Under the pieces are notes generated by a model. The model was not told where the DNA came from, made no database searches, and saw only the letters and a list, made by a program, of their open reading frames with translations. From assembly GCF_015070385.1 (NCBI RefSeq), contig NZ_JADCSA010000001.1:310001-374000 (forward strand): DNA of 64,000 nt, written 5' to 3'. The translations under genes were made by a program, and so were the position numbers. The DNA is from Nocardioides malaquae. GTDB taxonomy: Bacteria > Actinomycetota > Actinomycetes > Propionibacteriales > Nocardioidaceae. Shown here piece after piece: positions 38,087-45,220 of this stretch (positions are counted from its first letter, which is position 1; every line of letters begins with the position of its first letter).

Positions 38087-38437
38087 TCAGGACTCGCGAC
38101 GCTCCTTGATCTTCGCCTTCTTGCCGCGCAGCTCGCGCAGGTAGTAGAGCTTGGCGCGACGGACGTCACCGCGGGTGACGACCTCGATCTTCTCGAAGAT
38201 CGGGGAGTGCAGCGGGAACGTACGCTCCACGCCGGTGCCGAACGAGATCTTGCGGACGGTGAAGGTGCGGCCGACGCCGGAACCCTGCACCTTGATCACG
38301 ACGCCCTGGAAGACCTGGACACGCGAGCGGCTGCCCTCGATGACCTTGACGTGGACCTTGACGGTGTCGCCGGCGCGGAAGTCGGGGACGTCGTCACGCT
38401 TGACGGCGTTGCCGATCTCGGCAATCAGGTTGGTCAT
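38087..38437 (-). CDS. rplS: 50S ribosomal protein L19
   Basis: Large-subunit protein at the 30S interface. All family motifs are present in 116 residues: [20 protein letters not shown] near 16-35, [26 protein letters not shown] near 41-66, [17 protein letters not shown] near 72-88 and the basic end [21 protein letters not shown] start; the 185-bp region upstream (to the trmD stop) is a GC-rich leader with CTGTGGCA/TGCCACAG elements, possibly an L19 autoregulatory stem. Confidence 0.98.
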   Translation of the reverse strand: MTNLIAEIGNAVKRDDVPDFRAGDTVKVHVKVIEGSRSRVQVFQGVVIKVQGSGVGRTFTVRKISFGTGVERTFPLHSPIFEKIEVVTRGDVRRAKLYYLRELRGKKAKIKERRES

Positions 38438-38622
38438 TCTTGCTCCTCGCGACCGCCACAGGTCCGCCGCGGAATCAGGTGTTCAGACGGATGGTCCCTC
38501 GCCGCGCGACCTCCGCGTCCCGTCCCCCTGTGGCAGGAGCTGGACGCCGTTCCCCGGTGCGTTCCTCCGGGCGATCGTTGGTCCGGCGTGGACCGAGGGG
38601 TGATTTTGCCACAGCGTCGGAG

Positions 38623-39780
38623 TCAGGGGCCAATCGGTCGGCGCTTGCGCAGGCTCAGGACCCCGGGCAGGTGCTCGCCTGCCGGCCGGTAGCCCGCTCT
38701 GCGGTACATCTTCAGGTTGCGGCTGGACCCGGCCCCGGTGAAGAGCACGACCGTCGAGGTGTCCTCCGGCGCCGCTTCCTCGATCCGCTCGAGCATCCAC
38801 CTCCCGAGGCCCTGACCCTGGAGGTCCGGGGCCACCATCAGTCGCTCGACGGCCCACTCCCCCGGCTCGGTCACCCGACCCCGCGCCGCGGCGACAAGAC
38901 GTCCTCCACGGTGGGCGACGAGCACGGTCCACTCGCCCAGCCACGCGCGTACGTCGTCGAGCGACTCGACGAGGGCAGGGATCTCGACCCCCGGGTTGTC
39001 GAGCAGGCCGGTCAGCCAGCAGGCGCGCTGGAGCGTGTAGATCTCGCCGGCGTCCGCGGGCTGCGCCAGCCGCAGCGAGGTGTCGTCGGGCAGGGCGCTG
39101 GCGGCCACGAGGTCGGGACGTCGCCGCGCCGTACGCCGCACCCGCTGCTCGTGGCGCCACTCGCCGATGGCGCGGTGGTTGCCGCCCAGCAGCACGTCGG
39201 GCACCGCGTGCTCACGCCACACGGCGGGCTTGGTGTAGACGGGGTACTCCAGCAGGCCGTCCTCGTGGGACTCCTCGACCAACGAGTCGGGGTTGCCCAT
39301 GAAGCCCGGCAGCAGGCGGACCACTGCCTCGGTCACGGCCAGGGCCGCGACCTCCCCGCCGTTGAGGACGTAGTCGCCCAAGGAGATCTCGCGGACGCGG
39401 CCCCAGGCTCCGGCGTGGTCGATGACCCGCTGGTCGATGCCCTCGTAGCGGCCGCAGGCAAAGATCAGGTGCTCCTCCGCGGCCAGCTCCCGGGCCACCT
39501 TCTGGGTGAACGGCTCGCCGCTGGGGGTGGTGAAGACGATGACGGGGTCGCTGCCGGCGGTGACCTCGTCGAGGGCCTCGCCCCAGGGCTCGGGCTTCAT
39601 CACCATGCCGGCGCCACCACCGTAGGGCGAGTCGTCGACCGTGCGGTGGCGGTCGTGCGTCCAGTCCCTCAGGTCGTGGACCCGGACGTCGAGCAGCCCC
39701 TTCGCGCGCGCCTTGCCCGGCAGGCTCAGCTCCAGCGGTGCGAGGTAGTCGGGGAAGATCGAGACGACGTCGACGCGCAC
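38623..39780 (-). CDS. trmD: tRNA (guanine-N1)-methyltransferase fused to a GNAT acetyltransferase
   Basis: Residues 1 to about 220 are a complete TrmD, the SPOUT enzyme that makes m1G37 in tRNAs: [12 protein letters not shown] at the start, [17 protein letters not shown] near 57-73, [18 protein letters not shown] near 106-123, [17 protein letters not shown] near 135-151 and [10 protein letters not shown] near 175. The frame continues without interruption into a GNAT domain (about 228-385) with the acetyl-CoA motif [20 protein letters not shown] near 315-334 and [12 protein letters not shown] near 360. The GTG at 39780 is 2 nt after the rimM stop. Most bacterial TrmD proteins are about 240-270 residues, so the fusion is a real extension. 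The target of the acetyltransferase is unknown. Confidence 0.95.
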   Translation of the reverse strand: MRVDVVSIFPDYLAPLELSLPGKARAKGLLDVRVHDLRDWTHDRHRTVDDSPYGGGAGMVMKPEPWGEALDEVTAGSDPVIVFTTPSGEPFTQKVARELAAEEHLIFACGRYEGIDQRVIDHAGAWGRVREISLGDYVLNGGEVAALAVTEAVVRLLPGFMGNPDSLVEESHEDGLLEYPVYTKPAVWREHAVPDVLLGGNHRAIGEWRHEQRVRRTARRRPDLVAASALPDDTSLRLAQPADAGEIYTLQRACWLTGLLDNPGVEIPALVESLDDVRAWLGEWTVLVAHRGGRLVAAARGRVTEPGEWAVERLMVAPDLQGQGLGRWMLERIEEAAPEDTSTVVLFTGAGSSRNLKMYRRAGYRPAGEHLPGVLSLRKRRPIGP

Positions 39781-39782
39781 AC

Positions 39783-40337
39783 TCAGTCCTCGGCGTCGTC
39801 GGGGAACGGGGCGACCAGGCCGGGTCGGTCGGCCACCACCACGAAGCCGCCGGCGACGTCGACCTCGGGCACCAGGGCACGCACGAACGGCACCAGCGTG
39901 TCGCGCCCGTCGGTGGCACGCACCCGGAGCAGGTCCTGCGCAGCGCCCGGGACGAGGTTGCTGACCTCTCCGATGACCTCGCCGTCGAGGTTGCGCACCT
40001 CCAGACCAGCGAGCTGGTGGTCGTAGAACTCGTCGGGGTCGGTCGGCACGTCCTCCTCGGTGAGGGTGACCTGCAGCAGGATGCCGCGCGCGGACTCCGC
40101 GGTGTTGCGGTCGGCCCACTCCTCGAAACCGAGGAGCAGGACGCTCTGGTGCCAACGGGCCGTACGCACGGTGAGGGTGCGCCAGGGCGCTGTCGAGCCC
40201 TTCGGTGGCACGACGTCGATCGTGGAGCCGACCGCGAAGCGGGCGTCAGGCTCGTCGGTGCGGACCTCGACGGTCACCTCGCCCCGGATCCCGTGGGGCT
40301 TGCCGATCCGACCGACGACGACATCGATGCTCTTCAC
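39783..40337 (-). CDS. rimM: 16S rRNA processing protein RimM
   Basis: 30S maturation factor that binds S19. The N-terminal domain shows [23 protein letters not shown] near residues 6-28. The PRC-barrel C-terminal domain shows [14 protein letters not shown] near 100-113, [18 protein letters not shown] near 120-137 and [17 protein letters not shown] near 146-162. The GTG at 40337 is preceded at 7 nt by a -10 hexamer, so the rimM-trmD transcript appears leaderless. Separate from the upstream ABC1 gene by 48 bp. Confidence 0.97.
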   Translation of the reverse strand: MKSIDVVVGRIGKPHGIRGEVTVEVRTDEPDARFAVGSTIDVVPPKGSTAPWRTLTVRTARWHQSVLLLGFEEWADRNTAESARGILLQVTLTEEDVPTDPDEFYDHQLAGLEVRNLDGEVIGEVSNLVPGAAQDLLRVRATDGRDTLVPFVRALVPEVDVAGGFVVVADRPGLVAPFPDDAED

Positions 40338-40344
40338 GGGCCCC

Positions 40345-40350
40345 AGCCTA
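40345..40350 (-). promoter_or_regulatory. -10 element, leaderless rimM start
   Basis: TAGGCT on the minus strand, 7 nt before the GTG at 40337; no SD. Confidence 0.6.
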
Positions 40351-40385
40351 GGGCCACCCTCACCCGGGCCCGGGCGGCGCCGGGG

Positions 40386-42092
40386 TCAGTCGCGTCCCAG
40401 TGGGTTGCGGCTGGTGCGCTCGCGCTCGGTGGCGGCCACCTTGCGGTCGGTGACGACGATCCAGGCCGTGAGGGCCACACCGGCACCCACCGCGAAGACG
40501 AAGAAGGAGAACGCCACGACCGGCAGTCCCAGCACCTGGGTGCCACCGGGGACGCGAGCCAGCAGTGCGGCCCCGAGGATGGTGGCGGCGATCACCATGC
40601 CGAGGGTGATCCGGTTGGCGACACGCTGGAGCACGGTGTGCAGCCGAGCCTCGTCGATGGCGTGGACCTGGAGGTGGAACTCGCCCTCGGCCAGGTTCTC
40701 CATGATGCGGTTGGCCCGCTTGGGCATCATGGCCGCGAACTCCTTGGCCTCGACGGCGGCCGCGAGCAGGCCACCGGGACTCACCTGCAGCCCGCCGGAC
40801 ATCATGCGTCCGACGTTGTCGCGCAGGGCGTCGGCGGGCTGGAAGTCGGGGTCGAGGTGCAGGGTCGCCTCGTCGAGGTTGAGCAGCGCCTTGCCGATCA
40901 TCGACATCTCCGCCGGCGGCCGGAGCCCGTGCGCGCCGGAGACCCGGCTGAGCTCGACCAGCACCGTGCCGACCTGCAGGTCGGTGCCCGCGTTGATCGC
41001 CTCGGAGACCAGGTGCGTCACGTCGTCGCGGAACGCGGCCGCGTCGTAGTCGGGCAGAGGATGGCCCATCCCCGCGAGCACGCGGGCCGACTCCTCGCCG
41101 TCGCCGTCGCTGATCGCGAGCAGCAGCTTGAGCACCTGCTCCTGCAGCCGGCTCGAGACCGACACCACCATCCCGAAGTCGATCAGCGCCAGACGACCGT
41201 CGTCGGTGAGCAGGAGGTTGCCGGGGTGGGGGTCGGCGTGCACGACGCCGTCGCGCAGCATCATCGTGAGGTAGAACGTGAAGAGCTGTTCCACGATCGG
41301 TCGCGTGTCGACGTCCAGGAGGCCCAGGCGCCCCACGTCGGTCACCTTCCGGCCATGGACCCGGTCCATGGTGAGCACCCGCCCGCTGGTGTGGGTCGGC
41401 ACGGGCTCGGGCACCAGCAGCAGGTCGTGCTCGGCCACCATCTCGCGGAACTTCACCAGGTTGCGGGCCTCACGCCGGTAGTCGAGCTCGCCGGCCAACG
41501 ACCGGGAGAACTGGGCGAGCAGCTTCTCCAGGCCGTAGCGACGCCCCGCCTCGGTGCGCTTGTCGGCCGTCGCCGCGAGCTTGCCCAGCACCTCCATGTC
41601 GGAGCGGACGACCTCACGCACGCCCGGACGCTGGACCTTCACGACCACCTCGCGCCCGTTGCGCAGGGTGGCCCGGTGCACCTGCCCCAGCGACGCGGCG
41701 GCCAGCGGTTCGGGATCGAAGTCGGCGTAGAGGTGGCGCAGCTCGCCGCCCAGCTCGGACTCCACGATCTCGCGCACGAGCGCGAAGTCGAACGGCTCGA
41801 CCTCGTCCTGCAGACGCGCCAGGGCGGTGGTGTAGGCCGCCGGGAGGAGGTCGTAGCGGGTCGAGAGCAGCTGACCCAGCTTGACGAAGGTCGGCCCGAG
41901 CCGCTCCAGGTCGGTGGCGAGCTGCTCAGCCTTGTCGCGATCACCGTGGACCGCGTCCTCGTCACCGAACGTGAAGTCGCCCAGACCGCTGTCGGCCCAG
42001 AGGTCGGACCGGCCGTGACGCCACACGAGACGCGCGAGGTCCCGGTAGCGCACCGGGCTCGGAGCGGAGTCGGAGGAGGCTGCGGAAGTCAC
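40386..42092 (-). CDS. ABC1/UbiB-family atypical kinase, membrane-anchored
   Basis: 568-residue ABC1 protein. The family-specific KxGQ motif is in GPTFVKLGQLLSTR near residues 66-79. The Ala-rich nucleotide loop is PLAAASLGQVHRATL near 128-142, the catalytic loop VVHADPHPGN lies near 290, and LIDFGMV, in place of DFG, lies near 308. Two hydrophobic helices end the protein (LGMVIAATILGAALLA near 500 and VVAFSFFVFAVGAGVALTA near 525). UbiB/COQ8 proteins support quinone biosynthesis; in this organism a menaquinone-linked role is only inference. GTG start with a GAAAGG SD. It follows khpA with a strong terminator between. Confidence 0.93.
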   Translation of the reverse strand: MTSAASSDSAPSPVRYRDLARLVWRHGRSDLWADSGLGDFTFGDEDAVHGDRDKAEQLATDLERLGPTFVKLGQLLSTRYDLLPAAYTTALARLQDEVEPFDFALVREIVESELGGELRHLYADFDPEPLAAASLGQVHRATLRNGREVVVKVQRPGVREVVRSDMEVLGKLAATADKRTEAGRRYGLEKLLAQFSRSLAGELDYRREARNLVKFREMVAEHDLLLVPEPVPTHTSGRVLTMDRVHGRKVTDVGRLGLLDVDTRPIVEQLFTFYLTMMLRDGVVHADPHPGNLLLTDDGRLALIDFGMVVSVSSRLQEQVLKLLLAISDGDGEESARVLAGMGHPLPDYDAAAFRDDVTHLVSEAINAGTDLQVGTVLVELSRVSGAHGLRPPAEMSMIGKALLNLDEATLHLDPDFQPADALRDNVGRMMSGGLQVSPGGLLAAAVEAKEFAAMMPKRANRIMENLAEGEFHLQVHAIDEARLHTVLQRVANRITLGMVIAATILGAALLARVPGGTQVLGLPVVAFSFFVFAVGAGVALTAWIVVTDRKVAATERERTSRNPLGRD

Positions 42093-42177
42093 GGGCGGGC
42101 CTTTCGGGCGACATCAGGACCGTGGCCGCCGAGGTCGGCCGCTCCACAGGTGCCCGATGCGGGCCCTCCTGAAACGC

Positions 42178-42216
42178 CGCCGCGGGCGCCACCCCAGTGG
42201 GGTGACGCCCGCGGCG
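42178..42216 (-). terminator. Strong hairpin terminator after rpsP-khpA
   Basis: Left arm 42178-42195 and right arm 42199-42216 form an 18-bp stem with a 3-nt loop. The single mismatch (C at 42189 opposite A at 42205) becomes a G-U pair only in minus-strand RNA, so the hairpin belongs to the khpA transcript. A short GTTTC follows it. It lies 25 nt beyond the khpA stop. Confidence 0.8.
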
Positions 42217-42241
42217 TGCAGTGCTGTGCGCCCGCTCCGGC

Positions 42242-42484
42242 TCAGCGCCGGCGGTCGACGTCGACGAAGTCGATGCGTGCTCCGCCCCGCCCGGCCAGGG
42301 CCGAGACCACGGTGCGGAAGGCGGTCGCCGTGCGGCCGTTGCGGCCGATCACCTTGCCGAGGTCGTCGGGGTGGACCCGGACCTCGAGGATCGATCCGCG
42401 GCGGAGCTGCTTGTCCTTGACCGTGACGTCGTCGGGGTTGTCGACCACTCCACGGACCAGGTGCTCGAGCGCGTCGGCCAGCAT
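42242..42484 (-). CDS. khpA: KH-domain RNA-binding protein KhpA
   Basis: An 80-residue single KH domain, with the GxxG loop in LGKVIGRNGRTATAFRTVV near residues 42-60. KhpA binds RNA with KhpB in Gram-positives and is routinely encoded after rpsP. The ATG is 2 nt downstream of the rpsP stop, so it is coupled. A strong hairpin after the stop ends the rpsP-khpA transcript. Confidence 0.96.
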   Translation of the reverse strand: MLADALEHLVRGVVDNPDDVTVKDKQLRRGSILEVRVHPDDLGKVIGRNGRTATAFRTVVSALAGRGGARIDFVDVDRRR

Positions 42485-42486
42485 GC

Positions 42487-42981
42487 TCAGGCGTCCTCGG
42501 CCGGCTTCTCAGCAGCCTCGTCGGCGGGGGCCTCGGTCGGGGCCTCCTCGGCGGGAGCGTCGGCCTCGGCAGGAGCCTCGTCCTTCTTCTCCGCCTTCTT
42601 CTCGGCCTTCTTCGTCACCGCGGCGCCCTTGGGCTCCTTGGCGGCGTCCTTGAGGGCCTCGTTGAAGATCTCGAGCTTGTCGCGCTTGGGCTCGGCCACC
42701 TTGAGGGTGCCCTCGGTGCCCGGCAGGCCCTTGAACGTCTGCCAGTCACCGGTGATCTTCAGGATGGCCTCGACGGCCTCGGTCGGCTGGGCGCCGACAC
42801 CGAGCCAGTACTGGGCGCGGTCGGAGGTCACCTCGATGAAGGACGGCTCCTCCTTGGGGTGGTACTTGCCGATCTCCTCGATGACGCGACCGTCGCGCTT
42901 CTTGCGGGAGTCGACGACGACGATGCGGTACTGCGGCACCCGGATCTTGCCCAGGCGCTTCAAGCGGATCTTGACGGCCAC
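42487..42981 (-). CDS. rpsP: 30S ribosomal protein S16 with acidic/basic tail
   Basis: The first 80 or so residues are canonical S16: [20 protein letters not shown] at the start, [19 protein letters not shown] near 24-42, and [20 protein letters not shown] near 60-79. The protein continues to 164 residues with a Lys/Ala stretch ([12 protein letters not shown]) and an Ala/Glu/Pro repeat tail, absent from the E. coli protein of 82 residues but common in actinobacteria. GTG start; a GAGGAG lies upstream. The longer open frame to 43104 has no ribosomal similarity. Confidence 0.97.
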   Translation of the reverse strand: MAVKIRLKRLGKIRVPQYRIVVVDSRKKRDGRVIEEIGKYHPKEEPSFIEVTSDRAQYWLGVGAQPTEAVEAILKITGDWQTFKGLPGTEGTLKVAEPKRDKLEIFNEALKDAAKEPKGAAVTKKAEKKAEKKDEAPAEADAPAEEAPTEAPADEAAEKPAEDA

Positions 42982-43163
42982 GTTTGTGGTGTCTCCTCGT
43001 AAGTCGTGGTGGATGAGTGCCCCGCAACCAGGTGGGGACCGGGTCGGGTCACTCGCATGGGCTCTGTCAGTCCGGGTGAGAGGGTCCGTCCAGACAGGAC
43101 ACAAGGATCAAGTGTGCCAGACGACGAGCGCGACCCACCAATCCGGCCCCACGCCCGGTCCGC

Positions 43164-44234
43164 TCAGGCCACCACGCGGCCGCGCAGCACCACGCAGGCG
43201 GGTCGGGCCAGCACCCCGAGGTCACGGGTCGGGTCGGAGTCGTAGACGACGAAGTCGGCCTCGGCCCCCTCCTCCAGGCCACGCAGTCCCAGCCACTCGC
43301 GCGCCCGCCACGACGCGGCGGCGAGCGCCTCGGTGCGGCTGAATCCGAGCTCGTGCAGGGCGACCACCTCCCCGGGCAGGTTGCCGTGACGGGCAACGCC
43401 CCCGGAGTCCGACCCGGCGTACATCGGCACCCCCGCCTCGTGGGCGGCCATCAACGTACGCCGGTGGCGGGCGTACAGGTCGTCCATCCGTGCGGCGTAC
43501 CGCGGGAACCGTGCGCGCCCCTGCGCGGCGTGCAGCGGGAAGTTCTGCAGCTGCATCACGGTGGGGACCAACGCGGTGCCCTGGGCGACCATCTGGTCGA
43601 CGAGGGCCTCGTCGAGACCGGTGCCGTGCTCGATGCAGTCGATCCCGGCGTCCAGCAGGCCGGGCAGCACGTCGGGGCCGAAGCAGTGCGCGGTGACCTT
43701 GGCGCCCTCGGCATGGGCGGCCTCGATCGCCGCGGCGAAGGCCTCCGGCGGGAAGGAGGGAGCCAGGTCGCCCTCCTCACGGGAGATCCAGTCGCCCACC
43801 AGCTTCACCCACCCGTCGCCGCGCCGCGCCTGGGTCGCCACCGCGGCGGGCAGCTCGTCGGGCTCGACCTCGTGGGCGTAGTCGCGCAGGTAGCGCCGCG
43901 TCCTCGCGACGTGGCGTCCCGCGCGCAGCAGTCGCGGCAGGTCCTCACGTCCGCGCACCCAGGCGGTGTCGGCCGCCGACCCGCAGTCACGGATCAGCAG
44001 CGCGCCGGCGTCGCGGTCGGCCACCGCCTGACGTTCGGTCTCCTCCACCCCGACGGCACCGTGGTCGTCCATCCCGAGGTGGCAGTGGGCGTCGACCAGT
44101 CCCGGCACGATCCACCCCGTGGCGACGGTGTCGGCACCCGGCTGCGGCTCGAAGGTGATGCGGCCCTCGACGACGTAGAGGTCGGCCGCCTCGCCGTCGG
44201 GCAGCAGCGGTCCGGAGAACCTGTGCGCACCCAT
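43164..44234 (-). CDS. Metal-dependent amidohydrolase
   Basis: 356-residue amidohydrolase-superfamily TIM barrel. The two-His strand is VDAHCHLGM near residues 47-55. A likely metal-bridging Lys is in GWVKLVGDW near 141, metal His residues are in VTAHCFGPD near 180 and CIEHGTGL near 200, and the catalytic Asp is in YAGSDSGGV near 273. The pattern resembles imidazolonepropionase/prolidase-like amidohydrolases; the substrate cannot be named. It ends 182 bp before rpsP and is divergent from the GtrA gene across only 36 bp. A leaderless -10 precedes the ATG. Confidence 0.88.
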   Translation of the reverse strand: MGAHRFSGPLLPDGEAADLYVVEGRITFEPQPGADTVATGWIVPGLVDAHCHLGMDDHGAVGVEETERQAVADRDAGALLIRDCGSAADTAWVRGREDLPRLLRAGRHVARTRRYLRDYAHEVEPDELPAAVATQARRGDGWVKLVGDWISREEGDLAPSFPPEAFAAAIEAAHAEGAKVTAHCFGPDVLPGLLDAGIDCIEHGTGLDEALVDQMVAQGTALVPTVMQLQNFPLHAAQGRARFPRYAARMDDLYARHRRTLMAAHEAGVPMYAGSDSGGVARHGNLPGEVVALHELGFSRTEALAAASWRAREWLGLRGLEEGAEADFVVYDSDPTRDLGVLARPACVVLRGRVVA

Positions 44235-44240
44235 GCGCCG

Positions 44241-44246
44241 ACCCTA
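44241..44246 (-). promoter_or_regulatory. -10 element, leaderless amidohydrolase start
   Basis: TAGGGT on the minus strand, 6 nt before the ATG at 44234. Only 11 bp separate it from the opposing GtrA -10. Confidence 0.55.
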
Positions 44247-44257
44247 GCCGCCAGCGG

Positions 44258-44263
44258 TAGCCT
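44258..44263 (+). promoter_or_regulatory. -10 element, leaderless GtrA-gene start
   Basis: TAGCCT, 7 nt before the GTG at 44271; no SD. It faces away from the amidohydrolase promoter. Confidence 0.55.
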
Positions 44264-44270
44264 CTCCCCC

Positions 44271-44828
44271 GTGAACCCGACGACCGCCGCGCGGAACCGC
44301 CGCAACCTGGCGATCTTCGGGCGCTTCGCCGTGGTCGGCGCCTCCGGCGTCCTGGTCAACCTGGTCGTCCTGGTGCTGGTGGAGCGCCTCGGACCCGACG
44401 CCCAGCGAGTCTTCTGGGACCTGCCGGCCACGCGTTTCAACGTGCGCTGGTACCACGTCTTCTCGTCGGTGGCCTTCAGCGTGGCGGTGCTGTGGAACTT
44501 CCAGCTCAACCGTTCCTGGGCCTTCAACTCGGTCGGACGAGCCACCTGGTGGACGGAGTTCCGCCCCTTCTTCGCCGTGGGCATGCTGGGGCACCTCGTC
44601 GGCCTGGGGCTGCTGACCCTGCTGATGCACGACCACTCCCCGGTGGCGTTGTCGACCACGCTGTTCGACGATTCGTCGTTGCTGCGCACCCGCCTCTACT
44701 GGGCCCAGCTGGCGGTGATCGCGGCGGTCACGCCGCTGTCGTTCGTGCTGCACAAGCTCTGGACGTTCTCCTCGGTGCGCAGCCACCGCCTCCAGGTCGG
44801 CGAGGGCGACCTGCTGCCGCCCACCTGA
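44271..44828 (+). CDS. GtrA-family membrane protein
   Basis: 185-residue protein with four hydrophobic helices: FGRFAVVGASGVLVNLVVLVLVE near residues 16-38, VFSSVAFSVAVLWNFQLNRSW near 63-83, FFAVGMLGHLVGLGLLTLL near 99-117 and LAVIAAVTPLSFVLHKLWTF near 147-166. The NFxLNRxWxF and NKxWTF-like (HKLWTF) motifs identify GtrA/DPMS-type proteins, which move polyprenyl-linked sugars across the membrane. No partner glycosyltransferase is adjacent. The GTG start follows from the -10 position. Convergent with the NYN gene. Confidence 0.9.
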   Translation: MNPTTAARNRRNLAIFGRFAVVGASGVLVNLVVLVLVERLGPDAQRVFWDLPATRFNVRWYHVFSSVAFSVAVLWNFQLNRSWAFNSVGRATWWTEFRPFFAVGMLGHLVGLGLLTLLMHDHSPVALSTTLFDDSSLLRTRLYWAQLAVIAAVTPLSFVLHKLWTFSSVRSHRLQVGEGDLLPPT

Positions 44829-44848
44829 CCCGTCCCGCCACCACCGGG

Positions 44849-45220
44849 TCAGAGGTGGTCGAGCAGCCAGCTCGGGCTCATCGCCATCGCGCCCATCCCC
44901 TGGACCCGGGCCCGCAGGAAGTTGTCGGCGGTGATCACGGTGACCACGTGACCGGCGTCCAACGCCGCGCGGGTCTGACGCTCGATCTCCGAGTCACCGT
45001 CCTTCGGCGCGTGCACGGTGCGCACGTGGGCGTCGCGCCCGGGGCGTACGCCGCCCTTGGCCGCACCCTCGAGCACGAGGACGATCTCGTCGTGCGGGGT
45101 GTCGCCCACGAGCAGCTCCTCGTGGAGGCGCCGCGCCGCGCCGGCGCGGTCCTTCCACCAGCCGTCCGGGCGCGAGCCCACCACGTTGGCCGCGTCGACG
45201 ACCAGGACCGTACGCCTCAC
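44849..45220 (-). CDS. NYN/PIN-like domain protein, 123 aa
   Basis: Small single-domain protein. VVDAANVVGSRPDGWWKDR near residues 7-25 has the N-terminal Asp-x-x-Asn pattern of NYN/PIN-like nucleases. EIVLVLEGAAKGG lies near 45-57 and the acidic KDGDSEIERQTR near 73-84. TVITADNFLRARV near 93-105 places a further Asp. These Asp residues could bind metal for RNA cleavage, but activity is inferred. GTG start overlapping the ffh stop (GTGA), so translation is probably coupled to ffh. Some databases label relatives as NTP pyrophosphohydrolases; I see no MazG motif. Confidence 0.75.
   Translation of the reverse strand: MRRTVLVVDAANVVGSRPDGWWKDRAGAARRLHEELLVGDTPHDEIVLVLEGAAKGGVRPGRDAHVRTVHAPKDGDSEIERQTRAALDAGHVVTVITADNFLRARVQGMGAMAMSPSWLLDHL

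Noticed and set aside
43105..43163. N-terminal extension of rpsP into the amidohydrolase gap
   Set aside because: S16 begins at [10 protein letters not shown], so the GTG at 42981 was used. The remaining 60 bp contain no gene.
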